Assembly: GCF_041320595.1 (NCBI RefSeq)
Contig: NZ_CP166625.1
Span: 4,586,001 to 4,650,000 of the forward strand
Length of the DNA stretch: 64,000 nt
Direction of reading: 5' to 3'
Source of the DNA: Pleomorphomonas sp. PLEO
GTDB taxonomy: Bacteria > Pseudomonadota > Alphaproteobacteria > Rhizobiales > Pleomorphomonadaceae
This document shows, piece after piece, positions 1-10,698 of the stretch. The stretch's first letter is position 1; the number at the start of each line of letters is the position of its first letter. Under the pieces are notes generated by a model that was given only the letters and a program-made list of their open reading frames with translations, had not been told where the DNA came from and searched no databases. Both the position numbers and the translations under genes were made by a program.

Positions 1-50
1 TATCGCGACTTGATGGTCTGCCACTTCTCCCTCGTCATCAGGTTGTTCAT
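1..50 (-). CDS. Sugar ABC transporter permease, N-terminal fragment
   Basis: Only the first 16 codons are inside the window (MNNLMTREKWQTIKSR, then off the edge). This short basic, soluble N-terminus resembles the start of RbsC/XylH-type sugar permeases. A GGGGCGGAAA stretch lies directly before the ATG as a possible ribosome binding site. It follows the ribose-type ATPase gene on the same strand, which is the usual order for such importers. The membrane part cannot be seen, so the family call rests on context and the start only. Confidence 0.6.
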   Translation of the reverse strand, partial: MNNLMTREKWQTIKSR

Positions 51-112
51 TTTCCGCCCCTTTAGATCTCGTCAACTCGAGTTTTTCCGGTGAATTCGGG
101 CTCACCCAAAAA

Positions 113-178
113 GCTCTATCTCTTTGTTAAGGCGCAGTTCCGGACGCAAAACCGGTTCCCACTTTTGCTGGAACTGCT
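113..178. repeat. Dispersed rhizobial intergenic palindrome
   Basis: The 139-bp gap between permease and ATPase genes holds an imperfect palindrome at 135-176. The outer arms are CAGTTCC and GGAACTG, with inner arms GCAAAA and TTTTGC around an ACCGGTTCCC core. It is flanked by a GCTCTATCTCTTTGTTAA stretch at 115-130. From memory this layout matches a repeat scattered through intergenic DNA of many Rhizobiales. It may act as an mRNA-stabilising or processing hairpin between the two genes. The family assignment is recalled, not searched. Confidence 0.6.
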
Positions 179-189
179 CTGGTCAGCGA

Positions 190-1692
190 TCAGACCGCTT
201 TTCTGGTCATATTCATCGCGTAACGCATGATTACTTCTTGAGAAAACTCGTCTCTCTCGAGTTCGCCCGTTATCCGTCCCCCGGCCATCACGTACATCCG
301 GTCGCACATGCCGATCAGCTCCGGAAGTTCAGAAGAGACCATGATGATCGACTTTCCCTCTCTTACGAGGTTCGTCATCAGCTTGTAGATCTCGAACTTT
401 GCACCGACGTCGATACCACGCGTCGGTTCATCGAGAATGAGAATATCCGGATTCTGAAGCATCCACTTAGACAGGACGACCTTTTGCTGGTTTCCGCCGC
501 TCAACGTACTGATTTGCACATCAATGGATGCCATCTTCACATTGATCTTCTTGCATATCTCTTCGACCCGACTTCTCTCCTTGGCCTTGTGCAGGTACCC
601 TTTCTGGAAAAACTGGTCCATCGAGGCCAAGGTGACGTTTTCCTTGACGTCGCGGATCGGAACGATGCCGTAACGCCGCCGATCTTCGGACAGCATCACA
701 ACGCCGTTCTTGATGCTGTCCTGAACATTGCGAACCTTAACCGGCGCGCCATGGACCTTCACGGTTCCACCGAAACGCTCGTCGAGGCCGAAGAGCGCAC
801 GCATCACCTCTGTCCGCCCGGCGCCGACCAGACCGGCAAAGCCGACGATCTCGCCCTTCTTGACGTTGAAGGAGATATCGGAAAAGCCCGTGGGCCCGCT
901 GAAATTCTCGACTTCCAGGACAACTTCGCCGACAGCAACGTCTTCCTTGGGATATCCTTGCCCCAGGGCGCGGCCGACCATCAGAGCAATGACGGAGTCA
1001 ATGTCGAACTTGTCCTTGGGCCGAGTCTCGATCACCTTACCGTCGCGCAGGATCGAGATCTCGTCGGCAATGCGGAAGATTTCGTCCATCTTGTGCGAGA
1101 TGTAGACGATGCCCTTTCCACGAGCACGAAGATCGGCGATCTTCTCAAAGAGAATTTCGATTTCCTTGTTGGTAATGGACGAGGTCGGCTCATCCATGAT
1201 GATGATGTCCGCATCTCTGGAAATGGCCTTCAGAATTTCCAACATCTGAAGGTTGGAGATCGACAGATCCTTCAGCTTGGTTTCCGGATCATAGGGCAGG
1301 TTTTCCTGCTTAAGCAGTTGAAGCGTCTTCTGCCGAATGGTCTTCCAATCGATCCGCCCGAACCTCTTCTTCGGCCAGCGGCCGGCGAAGAGGCTCTCCT
1401 CGATGGTCATTTCAGGCGTGTAGTTCAGTTCCTGAAAGATCATCGAAATACCCAGCTCACCCGCCCGGATCGGGGAGCTGACTTCGACCTTCTCGCCTCG
1501 GATCAACGTCTCGCCGCCATCAGGCTGGTAAATGCCGTTGATGATTTTCATCAACGTCGACTTGCCGGCGCCGTTTTCGCCGCACAGCACATGAACCGAA
1601 CCTTCCTTTACAGAAAAACAGACGTCTTCCAGCGCTTTCACACCCGGAAACGACTTGCTTATATTTCTGACCTCAAGAAGATTTTTTTGCAT
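190..1692 (-). CDS. Sugar ABC transporter ATP-binding protein (RbsA/XylG/MglA type, double ABC)
   Basis: A 500-residue protein with two fused ABC domains, the size of ribose/xylose/galactose-type ATPases. The first half has Walker A GENGAGKST at about 38-46, a weak signature (LSISNLQ) and Walker B IIIMDEPTS. The second has the usual degenerate Walker A (GLVGAGRTE), a strong LSGGNQQK signature and LILDEPTRGID. It would power import of a pentose or pentitol through the permease at the window edge. The start at 1692 was chosen because AAGGA lies 8 nt upstream and the ABC domain begins at once; the longer frame upstream overlaps xylB. It lies 53 bp after xylB. The protein is rich in Lys, Glu and Ile, and the gene looks less GC-rich than its neighbours. 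Confidence 0.9.
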   Translation of the reverse strand: MQKNLLEVRNISKSFPGVKALEDVCFSVKEGSVHVLCGENGAGKSTLMKIINGIYQPDGGETLIRGEKVEVSSPIRAGELGISMIFQELNYTPEMTIEESLFAGRWPKKRFGRIDWKTIRQKTLQLLKQENLPYDPETKLKDLSISNLQMLEILKAISRDADIIIMDEPTSSITNKEIEILFEKIADLRARGKGIVYISHKMDEIFRIADEISILRDGKVIETRPKDKFDIDSVIALMVGRALGQGYPKEDVAVGEVVLEVENFSGPTGFSDISFNVKKGEIVGFAGLVGAGRTEVMRALFGLDERFGGTVKVHGAPVKVRNVQDSIKNGVVMLSEDRRRYGIVPIRDVKENVTLASMDQFFQKGYLHKAKERSRVEEICKKINVKMASIDVQISTLSGGNQQKVVLSKWMLQNPDILILDEPTRGIDVGAKFEIYKLMTNLVREGKSIIMVSSELPELIGMCDRMYVMAGGRITGELERDEFSQEVIMRYAMNMTRKAV

Positions 1693-1745
1693 CGAATGGG
1701 TCCTTGATCGGCCGGATGGCGAATGGGATCGACTTGGCGCGCGGG

Positions 1746-3236
1746 TCAATGCACGCCATGAACCTGGGCGAGCCGAGCCCGATAGAGACCGAAGGCGTCG
1801 TCGTAGGCAGACTTGCGGCCAACCGCCGGTGTTGTCGTCTTGTCGGCATCGAGGGTGACGCAACGATCGGCAATGGCGGCGATAGCCTCGCCCGCCCCGT
1901 TCGCCCGACCGTAGGCCCAGATCGCCTGGATCGCCGCGCCGAGACATCCGGCCTCATCGCCCGTGGGCACCACGATCTCGGCACCGGTCATGTCAGCGAC
2001 CATCTGGCGCCAGGGCTTGCTGCGGGCGCCGCCACCGATCATGAACACACGCTCGGCGGGCTTGTCGCCACGGATGCGATGAAGGCCGGCGAGCACGCCG
2101 AAGGTCACGCCCTCCACCATGGCCCGCATCAGATTTTCCGGCGTCATGTTGACGGCGGACAGGCCGAGAATGCTGCCGCGGGCGGTCGGCAGATCGGGAG
2201 TTCGTTCGCCATTGAGGAACGGCAGCATGGTGATGCCACCGGCACCCGGCGCGGTCGCCTCCAGCGCTTCGGAGACAAAGCCGACATCGTGCCCGAAAAG
2301 ATGGGCGCCGCCGGAGGTAACATTGGTAGCATTCATGGTGCAGACGAGCGGCAGCCAGCCGCCGGTCGACGAACAGAAAGGCGCGACGGCGCCGCTCGGG
2401 TCGAGAACCGGCGTATCGGAGTAGGAAAAGACCGTCGCCGAGGTACCGAGGCTGATGGTGACCACGCCCTCGCGCACGTTTCCGGTGCCGATGGCACCCA
2501 TCATGTTGTCGCCACCGCCGGCCGCCACCAGACAGTTGGTGGTGAGGCCCAGCGCTTCGGCCGCTGCCTGCGTCAGCTTTCCGACGATGGCGTCGGGCGC
2601 AACGAGGTCCGGCAGAGCAGCCGCGAGATGGCCGATACCGCGATCAATGACCGACAAAACCTCGGGCGCCCAGGCCCGCTTGCGAACATCGAAGAACCCC
2701 GTTCCCGAAGCGTCGCCGTATTCGGCAACGAAACGACCGGTAAGCCAATGATTCAGATAGTCGTGTGGCAGAAGGATATGGGCGATACGAGCAAAATTGG
2801 CGGGCTCCCGATCAGCCAGGAAAGCAAGCTTGGAAATGGTGTAGCCGGTGAGAGGAATGATGCCGATCTTCTCGAACCAGGCCGACGGCCCGCCAAAAGC
2901 AGCGACGATCCGCTCATTGTCGGGAGCCGTCTCGGTGTCGTTCCAGAGTTTGGCAGGGCGGATCACCGCTCCTTTGTCGTCGAGCACGGCAAGACCATGT
3001 TGCTGGCCTGAAACGCCCAGACAACGGATCGCGTCGGCGGGTAAGGCCGCCTCATTGAGCGCCATCCGTACAGCCGCGACCATCGCGTCCACCCAGATCG
3101 ACGGGTGCTGCTCGCGGGCGCCGGTGTCGCGTTCGGTCAGGCTATGGGTAGCGTGACCGCGGCCGCGCACTCGCCCGTTCTCGTCGATGACGAGCGCCTT
3201 GGTCCCCTGCGTTCCGCAGTCAACGCCGATAAACAT
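1746..3236 (-). CDS. xylB: Xylulokinase
   Basis: A 496-residue FGGY-family sugar kinase that phosphorylates D-xylulose to xylulose 5-phosphate with ATP in the cytosol. Visible motifs are the N-terminal phosphate loop DCGTQGTK (6-13), the SGQQHG substrate-site motif near residue 77, AAGGGDN with the expected catalytic Asp near 250, and a second phosphate motif GTSATVF. A C-terminal GGGARSKPWRQ motif is typical of the family. The ATG at 3236 has a strong GGAGGAGAGG ribosome binding site; upstream in-frame codons add no conserved sequence. With the neighbouring polyol dehydrogenase it completes a xylitol to xylulose 5-phosphate route. The closest alternative is a related FGGY ketose kinase. Confidence 0.92.
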   Translation of the reverse strand: MFIGVDCGTQGTKALVIDENGRVRGRGHATHSLTERDTGAREQHPSIWVDAMVAAVRMALNEAALPADAIRCLGVSGQQHGLAVLDDKGAVIRPAKLWNDTETAPDNERIVAAFGGPSAWFEKIGIIPLTGYTISKLAFLADREPANFARIAHILLPHDYLNHWLTGRFVAEYGDASGTGFFDVRKRAWAPEVLSVIDRGIGHLAAALPDLVAPDAIVGKLTQAAAEALGLTTNCLVAAGGGDNMMGAIGTGNVREGVVTISLGTSATVFSYSDTPVLDPSGAVAPFCSSTGGWLPLVCTMNATNVTSGGAHLFGHDVGFVSEALEATAPGAGGITMLPFLNGERTPDLPTARGSILGLSAVNMTPENLMRAMVEGVTFGVLAGLHRIRGDKPAERVFMIGGGARSKPWRQMVADMTGAEIVVPTGDEAGCLGAAIQAIWAYGRANGAGEAIAAIADRCVTLDADKTTTPAVGRKSAYDDAFGLYRARLAQVHGVH

Positions 3237-3708
3237 TATCCTCTCCTCCCTCACCCACCTGCCGGTCGGCCAGCGAACACCCGATCGGCGGGCTCCTCCG
3301 CCCGACATGCCGATGGTGCTCTCGCTCAGCCTCATGAGATTCGGCCGAAGGTTCGTCAGCGACTGCCCAAACCCTCAGATCAGATCGATGTGATCTGACC
3401 CTCCATCTTCCTCTGAGACCAATTGACCTTCTAAACCCGCAAATAGGCCATGTATTCGATGCACCTAAGCTTGCCATGACCTTCGAAATTTCCTCGGGCG
3501 GTCGATCTTCCCTTCTTCCACCCGGGCCGCCTCACGGCGGGAACAATTCGAACGATTAAGGCTCCCCGTACCGAACGGCGACACCTTGGTCGTCAACCAG
3601 ACGCGGAACACCCATTTGAGGAGCTTGGGAGCTGTCTGAGGTGACGGCTTGCATTCCTCATGCATGCCTGTCAGTCACCCCGAACGGCGCTCCGCGTCAG
3701 TCGTGCGA
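3237..3708. other. Intergenic region between dehydrogenase and xylB
   Basis: About 470 bp without a convincing gene; the short frames here have no recognisable protein sequence. The gap is long for a simple operon, so xylB may have its own promoter. The only clear structure is the inverted repeat at 3380-3398, listed separately. No terminator with a T-run was seen downstream of the dehydrogenase. Confidence 0.6.
3380..3398. promoter_or_regulatory. Inverted repeat upstream of xylB, possible operator
   Basis: TCAGATC and GATCTGA form perfect 7-bp arms around GATGT, with an extra TCAGATC-like half directly upstream. It lies about 145 bp upstream of the xylB start. This could bind a regulator of the pentitol genes, but no regulator gene for them lies inside the window. 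Confidence 0.35.
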
Positions 3709-4752
3709 TCAGAACGTGATTTGAACCTTGACGTCCGAGGGGTTCTGCTGGGAGGCCCGTTGGAAGGCCTCGATCGACTTGTCGAACGGATAGCTTGCCG
3801 AGATCAGCGGCTTCACATCGATCTTGCCCGAGCCCAGGAGCGCCAGCGTGCGATCCCAGACATTGGCGTAGCGGAAGATGCCGGTGAGACTGATTTCCTT
3901 GACTTCCAGCGCCACCACGTCGAGCGGTACCCGATCCTGAGGCATGCCGACCAGAACCACCCGGCCACCCTGGGTGACCACGTCCAGCATGTCGTCGAAC
4001 GCCTTGGGGCTGCCGCTCGCCTCGAAGAACAGGTCAGCGCCCTTGCCGGCTGTCCGCGCCGCCACGACATCGGCGAGCTTCTCTTTGGTCAGATCGACCG
4101 CGATGACGCCGGGCACATTGGCGATGATGTCGAGCTTGGCCTTGGCGACGTCGCTGACGATCACTTCCGAGCAACCGGAGGCCAATGCTGCGAAGGCCAC
4201 CATCATGCCGATGGTGCCGGCACCGGCCACCACGGCGATGTCGCCGGGGCGAATAGCGCCCTTGGCGGCGGCGTAGACGCCGATCGCCAGCGGCTCGACC
4301 ATGGCGCCTTCGGCAAACGATACGCTGTCGGGCAGCTTGTAGGTCAGCGCTGCCGGATGCACCACCTCCGGCGTCAGGCAGCCGTGGATCGGCGGCGTCG
4401 CCCAGAAGCGCACGGCCGGATCGAGATTATAGTGGCCTTCCAGCGTCTGGCGCGAACCGAAATCGGGAATGCCGGGCTCCATGCAGACGCGATCGCCGAC
4501 CTTGAGATGGGCGACCTTGGCGCCGACCGCCGTCACCACGCCCGATGCCTCATGGCCGAGCACCATTGGCTCGTTGACGATGAAGTCGCCGATGCGGCCG
4601 TGCTTGTAATAGTGGACATCGCTGCCGCAGATACCGACCGCCTTGATGGCGACCCGAACCTCACCGGCCGCCGGCGTTAAAGTGCCGGGAACCTCGATAT
4701 CGCGAAGACGAATGTCTCCAATGCCCTCGAGAACGACGGCTCTTACCTTCAT
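3709..4752 (-). CDS. Zn-dependent alcohol dehydrogenase, xylitol/sorbitol dehydrogenase type
   Basis: A 347-residue medium-chain dehydrogenase that should oxidise a polyol to a ketose with NAD, most likely xylitol to D-xylulose given the adjacent xylulokinase. The catalytic zinc site is visible: Cys42 in [10 protein letters not shown], and His67-Glu68 in GHEASG. The Rossmann loop is VAGAGTIG near 176-183, and an Asp at the end of the next strand (VSDVAK) fits NAD preference. The four-cysteine structural zinc lobe is missing; the stretch after [11 protein letters not shown] has no Cys cluster, as in a known subgroup of alphaproteobacterial xylitol dehydrogenases. The start has a GGGAGGAAAAGCT ribosome binding site. 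Sorbitol or another polyol is possible. Confidence 0.85.
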   Translation of the reverse strand: MKVRAVVLEGIGDIRLRDIEVPGTLTPAAGEVRVAIKAVGICGSDVHYYKHGRIGDFIVNEPMVLGHEASGVVTAVGAKVAHLKVGDRVCMEPGIPDFGSRQTLEGHYNLDPAVRFWATPPIHGCLTPEVVHPAALTYKLPDSVSFAEGAMVEPLAIGVYAAAKGAIRPGDIAVVAGAGTIGMMVAFAALASGCSEVIVSDVAKAKLDIIANVPGVIAVDLTKEKLADVVAARTAGKGADLFFEASGSPKAFDDMLDVVTQGGRVVLVGMPQDRVPLDVVALEVKEISLTGIFRYANVWDRTLALLGSGKIDVKPLISASYPFDKSIEAFQRASQQNPSDVKVQITF

Positions 4753-5380
4753 AGCTTTTCCTCCCGAGCCGCTGGCCTACATTCTCGGATGGGCTTGCAC
4801 GGCTCTTGATGAGGGAGAGTATGGGCGCCGAACGCTATTCCCGCTAAGCCAATTCAACAAATCTATGTGCATTATTTTACATTTTGAAACCTGGAGACGT
4901 TCCAAACCCGCCCACTGATTGTAACTTTCCCAATCGACGACCTCAAACTGTGCGGGCTCCTTCCGCAAGCTTGGTTGATCGGCAACTCACCGAACCCGAC
5001 CGCAGCTGGCCTTGCTTTCTTATTTCGGAGCGTACTTTTCCGGAAAAAAGGCCAAGAACCGAGCCACCACCAACTACCTCCCGCCTCCGAGCTTATCGAC
5101 GGGACTTGCAACGCCAAGGGAACCGTTCCTCTCACGGCAGGTTTCACGAACAACCGATTGTGTCCCCCAAGCCGCATCCTGCCGAGCATCCTCTTCGAAT
5201 GGTTTTCCAACTAGCAAGACGGCGACCAGGCGTCCGCGATGTTTGCTGCGGGAAGCCGCGCCATTCCAGCGCCGCCGGAACTATGCGGCACAGAACCAGA
5301 TCGGCACTCGATCAATGATTGGCCGGTCACCACCAAAAGAGACGCCGCCCGCTTCCCACCATCGCCCGGAGATCGTTTGA
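4753..5380. other. Divergent intergenic region, dehydrogenase / glgX
   Basis: About 630 bp with no convincing gene. A short AT-rich patch at 4857-4888 contains ATGT and ACAT half-sites about 10 bp apart and a TAAAAT-like box on the minus strand. It is a plausible promoter and operator zone for the leftward pentitol genes. Nothing specific was recognised in 4920-5360. The glgX ribosome binding site (GGAG at about 9 nt) sits at the right end. Confidence 0.45.
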
Positions 5381-7510
<2,130 letters not shown>

Positions 7511-7580
7511 CGGCGCACGTCCATCGAGGCCCCGCCTGATCTGACTGTCCACGGCGCCACTCGTTCCGCCAGTTCTTCTC

Positions 7581-7586
7581 AAGGAG
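7581..7586 (+). promoter_or_regulatory. Ribosome binding site that fixes a TTG start for treZ
   Basis: AAGGAG lies 7 nt before the TTG at 7594. The first in-frame ATG (7627) has only AGGA one base upstream, too close to work. The site therefore favours initiation at TTG. Confidence 0.7.
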
Positions 7587-7593
7587 TCTTGCC

Positions 7594-9378
7594 TTGACAA
7601 TTCGCACCGTCCACCGCGAACAGGAAATGAAGTTCGGCACCCAGATAATACCGAACGGAGTGCGGTTTCGTCTCTGGGCGCCGCTGGTGCCATTCGTCGA
7701 GCTGGAGATCGACGGTTGGTCGTTGCCCATGCGACAAGACGTGCGCGGGTGGTACGAAGCTGAGGTTCCGGGCGCCAGCCCCGGCAGTCACTATGTATTC
7801 TGCCTGCCGGGCGGCAAGAGGGTACCGGACCCTGCCTCACGCTATCAGCCGGATGATGTCGATGGGCCGAGCGAGGTCGTCGATCCGCTTGCCTTCGAAT
7901 GGACGGATCTTGGCTGGCGCGGCCGCCCTTGGGAGGAGTGCGTTTTCTACGAGGTGCATATCGGCACGTTTACGCCGGAGGGCACCTTCCGGGCTGCGGC
8001 CGGAAAACTAGAACTTCTCGCGGAACTCGGCGTCACCGCCTTGCAGATCATGCCGCTCGCCGATTTCGCAGGCCGCTGGAACTGGGGCTACGACGGTGTC
8101 TCGTTATTTGCCCCCGACTCTTCTTACGGCCGGCCCGAGGATCTGAAAGCCCTGGTCAACCGCGCCCACGAGCTCGGCATGATGGTCATGCTGGATGTGG
8201 TCTACAATCACTTCGGACCGAAGGGGAACTACCTCCCGCTTTATGCGCCCATCCTCAACGACAAGGACACCCCTTGGGGGCCAGGGCTGAACGTCGATGG
8301 CGAAAATGCCACCGTTGTACGCGACCTGGTGCTGGCCAATGCCCGGTTCTGGATCAACGAGTATCGGTTCGACGGCCTGCGGTTCGACGCGCTGCACGCT
8401 ATCGAGGACAGCGGCCCCAAACATCTGATCCAGGACCTGGCCGAACAGACGAGGGCTGCGAGCGACGGCCGGCACATCCACCTCATTGCCGAGAATTCCC
8501 ACAACCAGGCAAGCTGGCTGAGACGGCGCGACGATGGAACGCCCTGGCTCTATACGGCCCAATGGAACGACGACCTGCACCACGGCCTGCATGCCCTCGT
8601 GACCGGCGAAGACCAATGGTACTATCAGCCCTACGCAAGCCGCATCGACCTCGTCGCGAAGGCCCTTGCCGAGGGCTTTGCCTTTCAGGGCGAGTATCTG
8701 GCGCGTGAAAATCGCATGCACGGCGAGCCGAGCGCCTTCCTGCCCCCGACGGCCTTCGTTTCTTTCATCCAGAACCACGACCACACCGGCAACCGGCCGG
8801 CTGGTGAGCGCATCGGCCAGTTGGTGCCACGCCAAGCGGCGCGCATGTTGGCGACGCTTTATCTGCTGTCGCCGCAAATTCCGATGCTGTTCATGGGCGA
8901 GGAATGGAACGCCTCTACACCGTTCTGTTTCTTCACCGACATCAAGGAACTGGGCGATATCATTCGCAGGGGCCGGGCAGAGGTACTCAAGGACTTTCCG
9001 GAAGCTTCCAAGGCCAAGCACATCGACCCCATGAGCGAGGACGCCTTCCTGAGCTGCAAGCTCAACTGGGATGAACGCTGCTCGCCGGTATCCGCCGAAA
9101 TGCTGGAACTCTACCAAGATCTTCTTCGGCTGCGAGCCTCTGTCCTGACGCCACGCCTCGTCGGCATGGCCGGTAACAGCGGATCTTCGGAAATTCTAGG
9201 GCCCCACGCCTTCCATGTTCAATGGACGCTGGGCGACGGCTCCACACTCAATCTTGCCGCCAATCTCGGCGCCTCCCCTCAAAACGGCGACTGGCGGGCC
9301 GTCATCCCTCTCCGGTGCGAAGGTACATTCACAGATGACACCCTCGGACCTTACACGGCAATGTTCTGGCTAACCTGA
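7594..9378 (+). CDS. treZ: Malto-oligosyltrehalose trehalohydrolase
   Basis: A 594-residue GH13 enzyme that releases trehalose from the end of maltooligosyltrehalose. The order of domains is an N-terminal CBM48-like sandwich (GVRFRLWAPLVPFVELEIDG), then the catalytic barrel. GH13 motifs are visible: MLDVVYNHFGPKGNYL (I), FDGLRFDALHAIED with the nucleophile Asp (II), LIAENSHN with the acid Glu (III) and SFIQNHDHTGNRPAGER (IV), the last typical of TreZ rather than branching enzyme. Start is TTG at 7594; an ATG start at 7627 would remove 11 residues. It follows glgX. The partner synthase TreY is not in the window, so it must be elsewhere if the pathway is complete. Confidence 0.93.
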   Translation: MTIRTVHREQEMKFGTQIIPNGVRFRLWAPLVPFVELEIDGWSLPMRQDVRGWYEAEVPGASPGSHYVFCLPGGKRVPDPASRYQPDDVDGPSEVVDPLAFEWTDLGWRGRPWEECVFYEVHIGTFTPEGTFRAAAGKLELLAELGVTALQIMPLADFAGRWNWGYDGVSLFAPDSSYGRPEDLKALVNRAHELGMMVMLDVVYNHFGPKGNYLPLYAPILNDKDTPWGPGLNVDGENATVVRDLVLANARFWINEYRFDGLRFDALHAIEDSGPKHLIQDLAEQTRAASDGRHIHLIAENSHNQASWLRRRDDGTPWLYTAQWNDDLHHGLHALVTGEDQWYYQPYASRIDLVAKALAEGFAFQGEYLARENRMHGEPSAFLPPTAFVSFIQNHDHTGNRPAGERIGQLVPRQAARMLATLYLLSPQIPMLFMGEEWNASTPFCFFTDIKELGDIIRRGRAEVLKDFPEASKAKHIDPMSEDAFLSCKLNWDERCSPVSAEMLELYQDLLRLRASVLTPRLVGMAGNSGSSEILGPHAFHVQWTLGDGSTLNLAANLGASPQNGDWRAVIPLRCEGTFTDDTLGPYTAMFWLT

Positions 9379-9445
9379 CGGGCAGAGGATATGCGATCCT
9401 CAAACACCCGGAAGCGTCGCCTTGCTCGAGGAGCGGGAGATTTTG

Positions 9446-9799
9446 ATGTCGGCCAGCATATTGATCGTCGAGGATGAGTGGCTGATCGCAGAAGACTACG
9501 CCTCAATTCTGCGCCAGGCCGGTTATCGGATTGTCGGACCCTGCCCTTCGGTGCAGGCTGCGTTCTCTGCAATGGAAACTGAACTCATTGATGCCGCCTT
9601 GCTGGATGTCCAGTTGCACGATGAAATGAGTTTCCCGATCGCCGAACGCCTGCAAGCGCGGAATATTCCCTTCGCTTTTCTCAGCGGCTATAGCCGACAA
9701 CATCTGCCATCCGAAATTGGCTTATGCGACCTCCTGGCCAAGCCGGTGGCCAAAGCGACATTACTGGCGACCATCAAGAAAATATGCCTCCAGGTCTAG
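9446..9799 (+). CDS. Single-domain response regulator (CheY-like receiver)
   Basis: A 117-residue protein made only of a receiver domain. It has the acidic pair in IVEDEW, the phospho-acceptor Asp in AALLDVQL, Ser in FLSGY and the conserved Lys in LAKPV. No DNA-binding output domain is present, so it probably acts by protein contact or phosphotransfer. The ATG at 9446 has GGGAG 6 nt upstream; an in-frame TTG at 9422 would add eight residues. It lies 67 bp after treZ, so it may be read with the trehalose genes, but no kinase lies nearby. Similar stand-alone receivers are common in Rhizobiales; the output is unknown. Confidence 0.85.
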   Translation: MSASILIVEDEWLIAEDYASILRQAGYRIVGPCPSVQAAFSAMETELIDAALLDVQLHDEMSFPIAERLQARNIPFAFLSGYSRQHLPSEIGLCDLLAKPVAKATLLATIKKICLQV

Positions 9800-9826
9800 C
9801 TGGTCTGCCACAACGGCGGAAGGCAA

Positions 9827-9853
9827 TCACGGCCCCTCTTTGGGAGGCCGTGA
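9827..9853. terminator. Hairpin between convergent genes
   Basis: TCACGGCC and GGCCGTGA pair perfectly over 8 bp around an 11-nt loop, between the response regulator (plus) and the KGG-repeat gene (minus). No T-run follows on either strand, so termination strength is uncertain. Confidence 0.5.
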
Positions 9854-9869
9854 CTGAATAGGTGGTCGG

Positions 9870-10238
9870 TCAATGCTGACCGCCCTTGCGGCCGGCTTCG
9901 GCAGCACGATCGGGATCTTTTTTGAAGTTGCCGCCGGACTCCTGGCCGCCCTTGCGGCCCGCTTTCGCGGCGCGTTCGGGGTCATTCTTGAAGTTGCCGC
10001 CGGATTCCTGCCCCCCCTTGCGGCCTGCTTCCGCGGCCCGCTCCGGATCGTTCTTGAAGTTACCGCCGGACTCTTCGCCGCCCCTGCGGCCCGCCTCCGC
10101 GGCCCGTCCCGGATCGTTCTTGAAGTTGCCGCCGGATTCACGACCACCCTTGGCGGCGATTTCGCGCTGCTTGTCCTGATCCATCGAGGCAAAACCGCGG
10201 CGGGAGGTGTCTCCAGTGTTGGATTGCTGGTTGGGCAT
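9870..10238 (-). CDS. KGG-repeat stress-induced protein (GsiB/YciG-like)
   Basis: A 122-residue, very hydrophilic protein of the KGG stress-repeat family. After a 29-residue N-terminus containing SRRGFASMDQDKQREIAA, it is four 22-residue repeats of the form KGGxESGGNFKxDPxRAAxAGR (residues 30-117) and a final KGGQH. Such proteins, like Bacillus GsiB and E. coli YciG, are made under general stress and starvation and are thought to act as hydrophilins protecting against drying or osmotic stress. The start at 10238 has AAGGAG 8 nt upstream; longer in-frame starts have no support. It is a single gene in front of an AT-rich gap. The exact role is unknown. Confidence 0.85.
   Translation of the reverse strand: MPNQQSNTGDTSRRGFASMDQDKQREIAAKGGRESGGNFKNDPGRAAEAGRRGGEESGGNFKNDPERAAEAGRKGGQESGGNFKNDPERAAKAGRKGGQESGGNFKKDPDRAAEAGRKGGQH
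9888..10151 (-). repeat. Four tandem 66-bp coding repeats
   Basis: Four in-frame copies of a 66-bp unit encode the 22-residue KGG motif. Copies differ at only a few codons, so the array could expand or shrink by recombination. Confidence 0.85.
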
Positions 10239-10698
10239 TACGTTTCTCCTTGGATCTTGTCTCGCTGCGTTGCTACAGCGAGATATAAACTCGCCACCCC
10301 ACCAATTGTTCCTCACTCCTGGAGTTTCCTGGCCATTCCAGCTCAACATATTCAGCCAACCGAGCCGAACAGTGCATATTATAAATTTCGATTATGCATC
10401 ATATTACGAATATCAACAAAATATATACTTAAAATAATACACATAAATATCCCATATAAAATAGATATTACATATTTTAGAATTTTTTACTATCCTCAAT
10501 ACCTTCCAGGCGCCGATAACGTCTGCCATTCATTCGGCGGTTTTCCCAGAGTCGGCGCTCCGGTAGCTCGCCAATCCGGCAAGCTGTCACGCAAGCGATG
10601 GAACTTTGGAAGCATCGGGCGGTTTCGACAAGGGACCGGTTTATCCCAGCCGCGCTGCGAGATCCTGCCCGTAGAGATCAGACAGCAAGGAGGCCACG
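10239..10698. other. Intergenic region with AT-rich island
   Basis: About 460 bp without a convincing gene. The central part, roughly 10376-10500, is strikingly AT-rich against the GC-rich surroundings, with runs such as AAATATATACTTAAAATAA. It probably holds promoters for the KGG-repeat gene (minus) and the small acidic gene (plus), or is a short piece of foreign DNA. No clear palindrome or sigma-70 pair stood out. Confidence 0.55.

Noticed and set aside
124-1707. Long plus-strand frame of 527 codons
   Set aside because: It lies antisense to the ABC ATPase with full motifs and shows no protein family of its own; it is a high-GC shadow.
9385-9401. GAGGAT/ATCCTC hairpin between treZ and the response regulator
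   Set aside because: Only 6 bp of stem and no T-run; not enough for a terminator call.
9888-10151. Regular tandem repeats, possible CRISPR
   Set aside because: The 66-bp units are coding, contiguous without spacers, and give KGG motifs.
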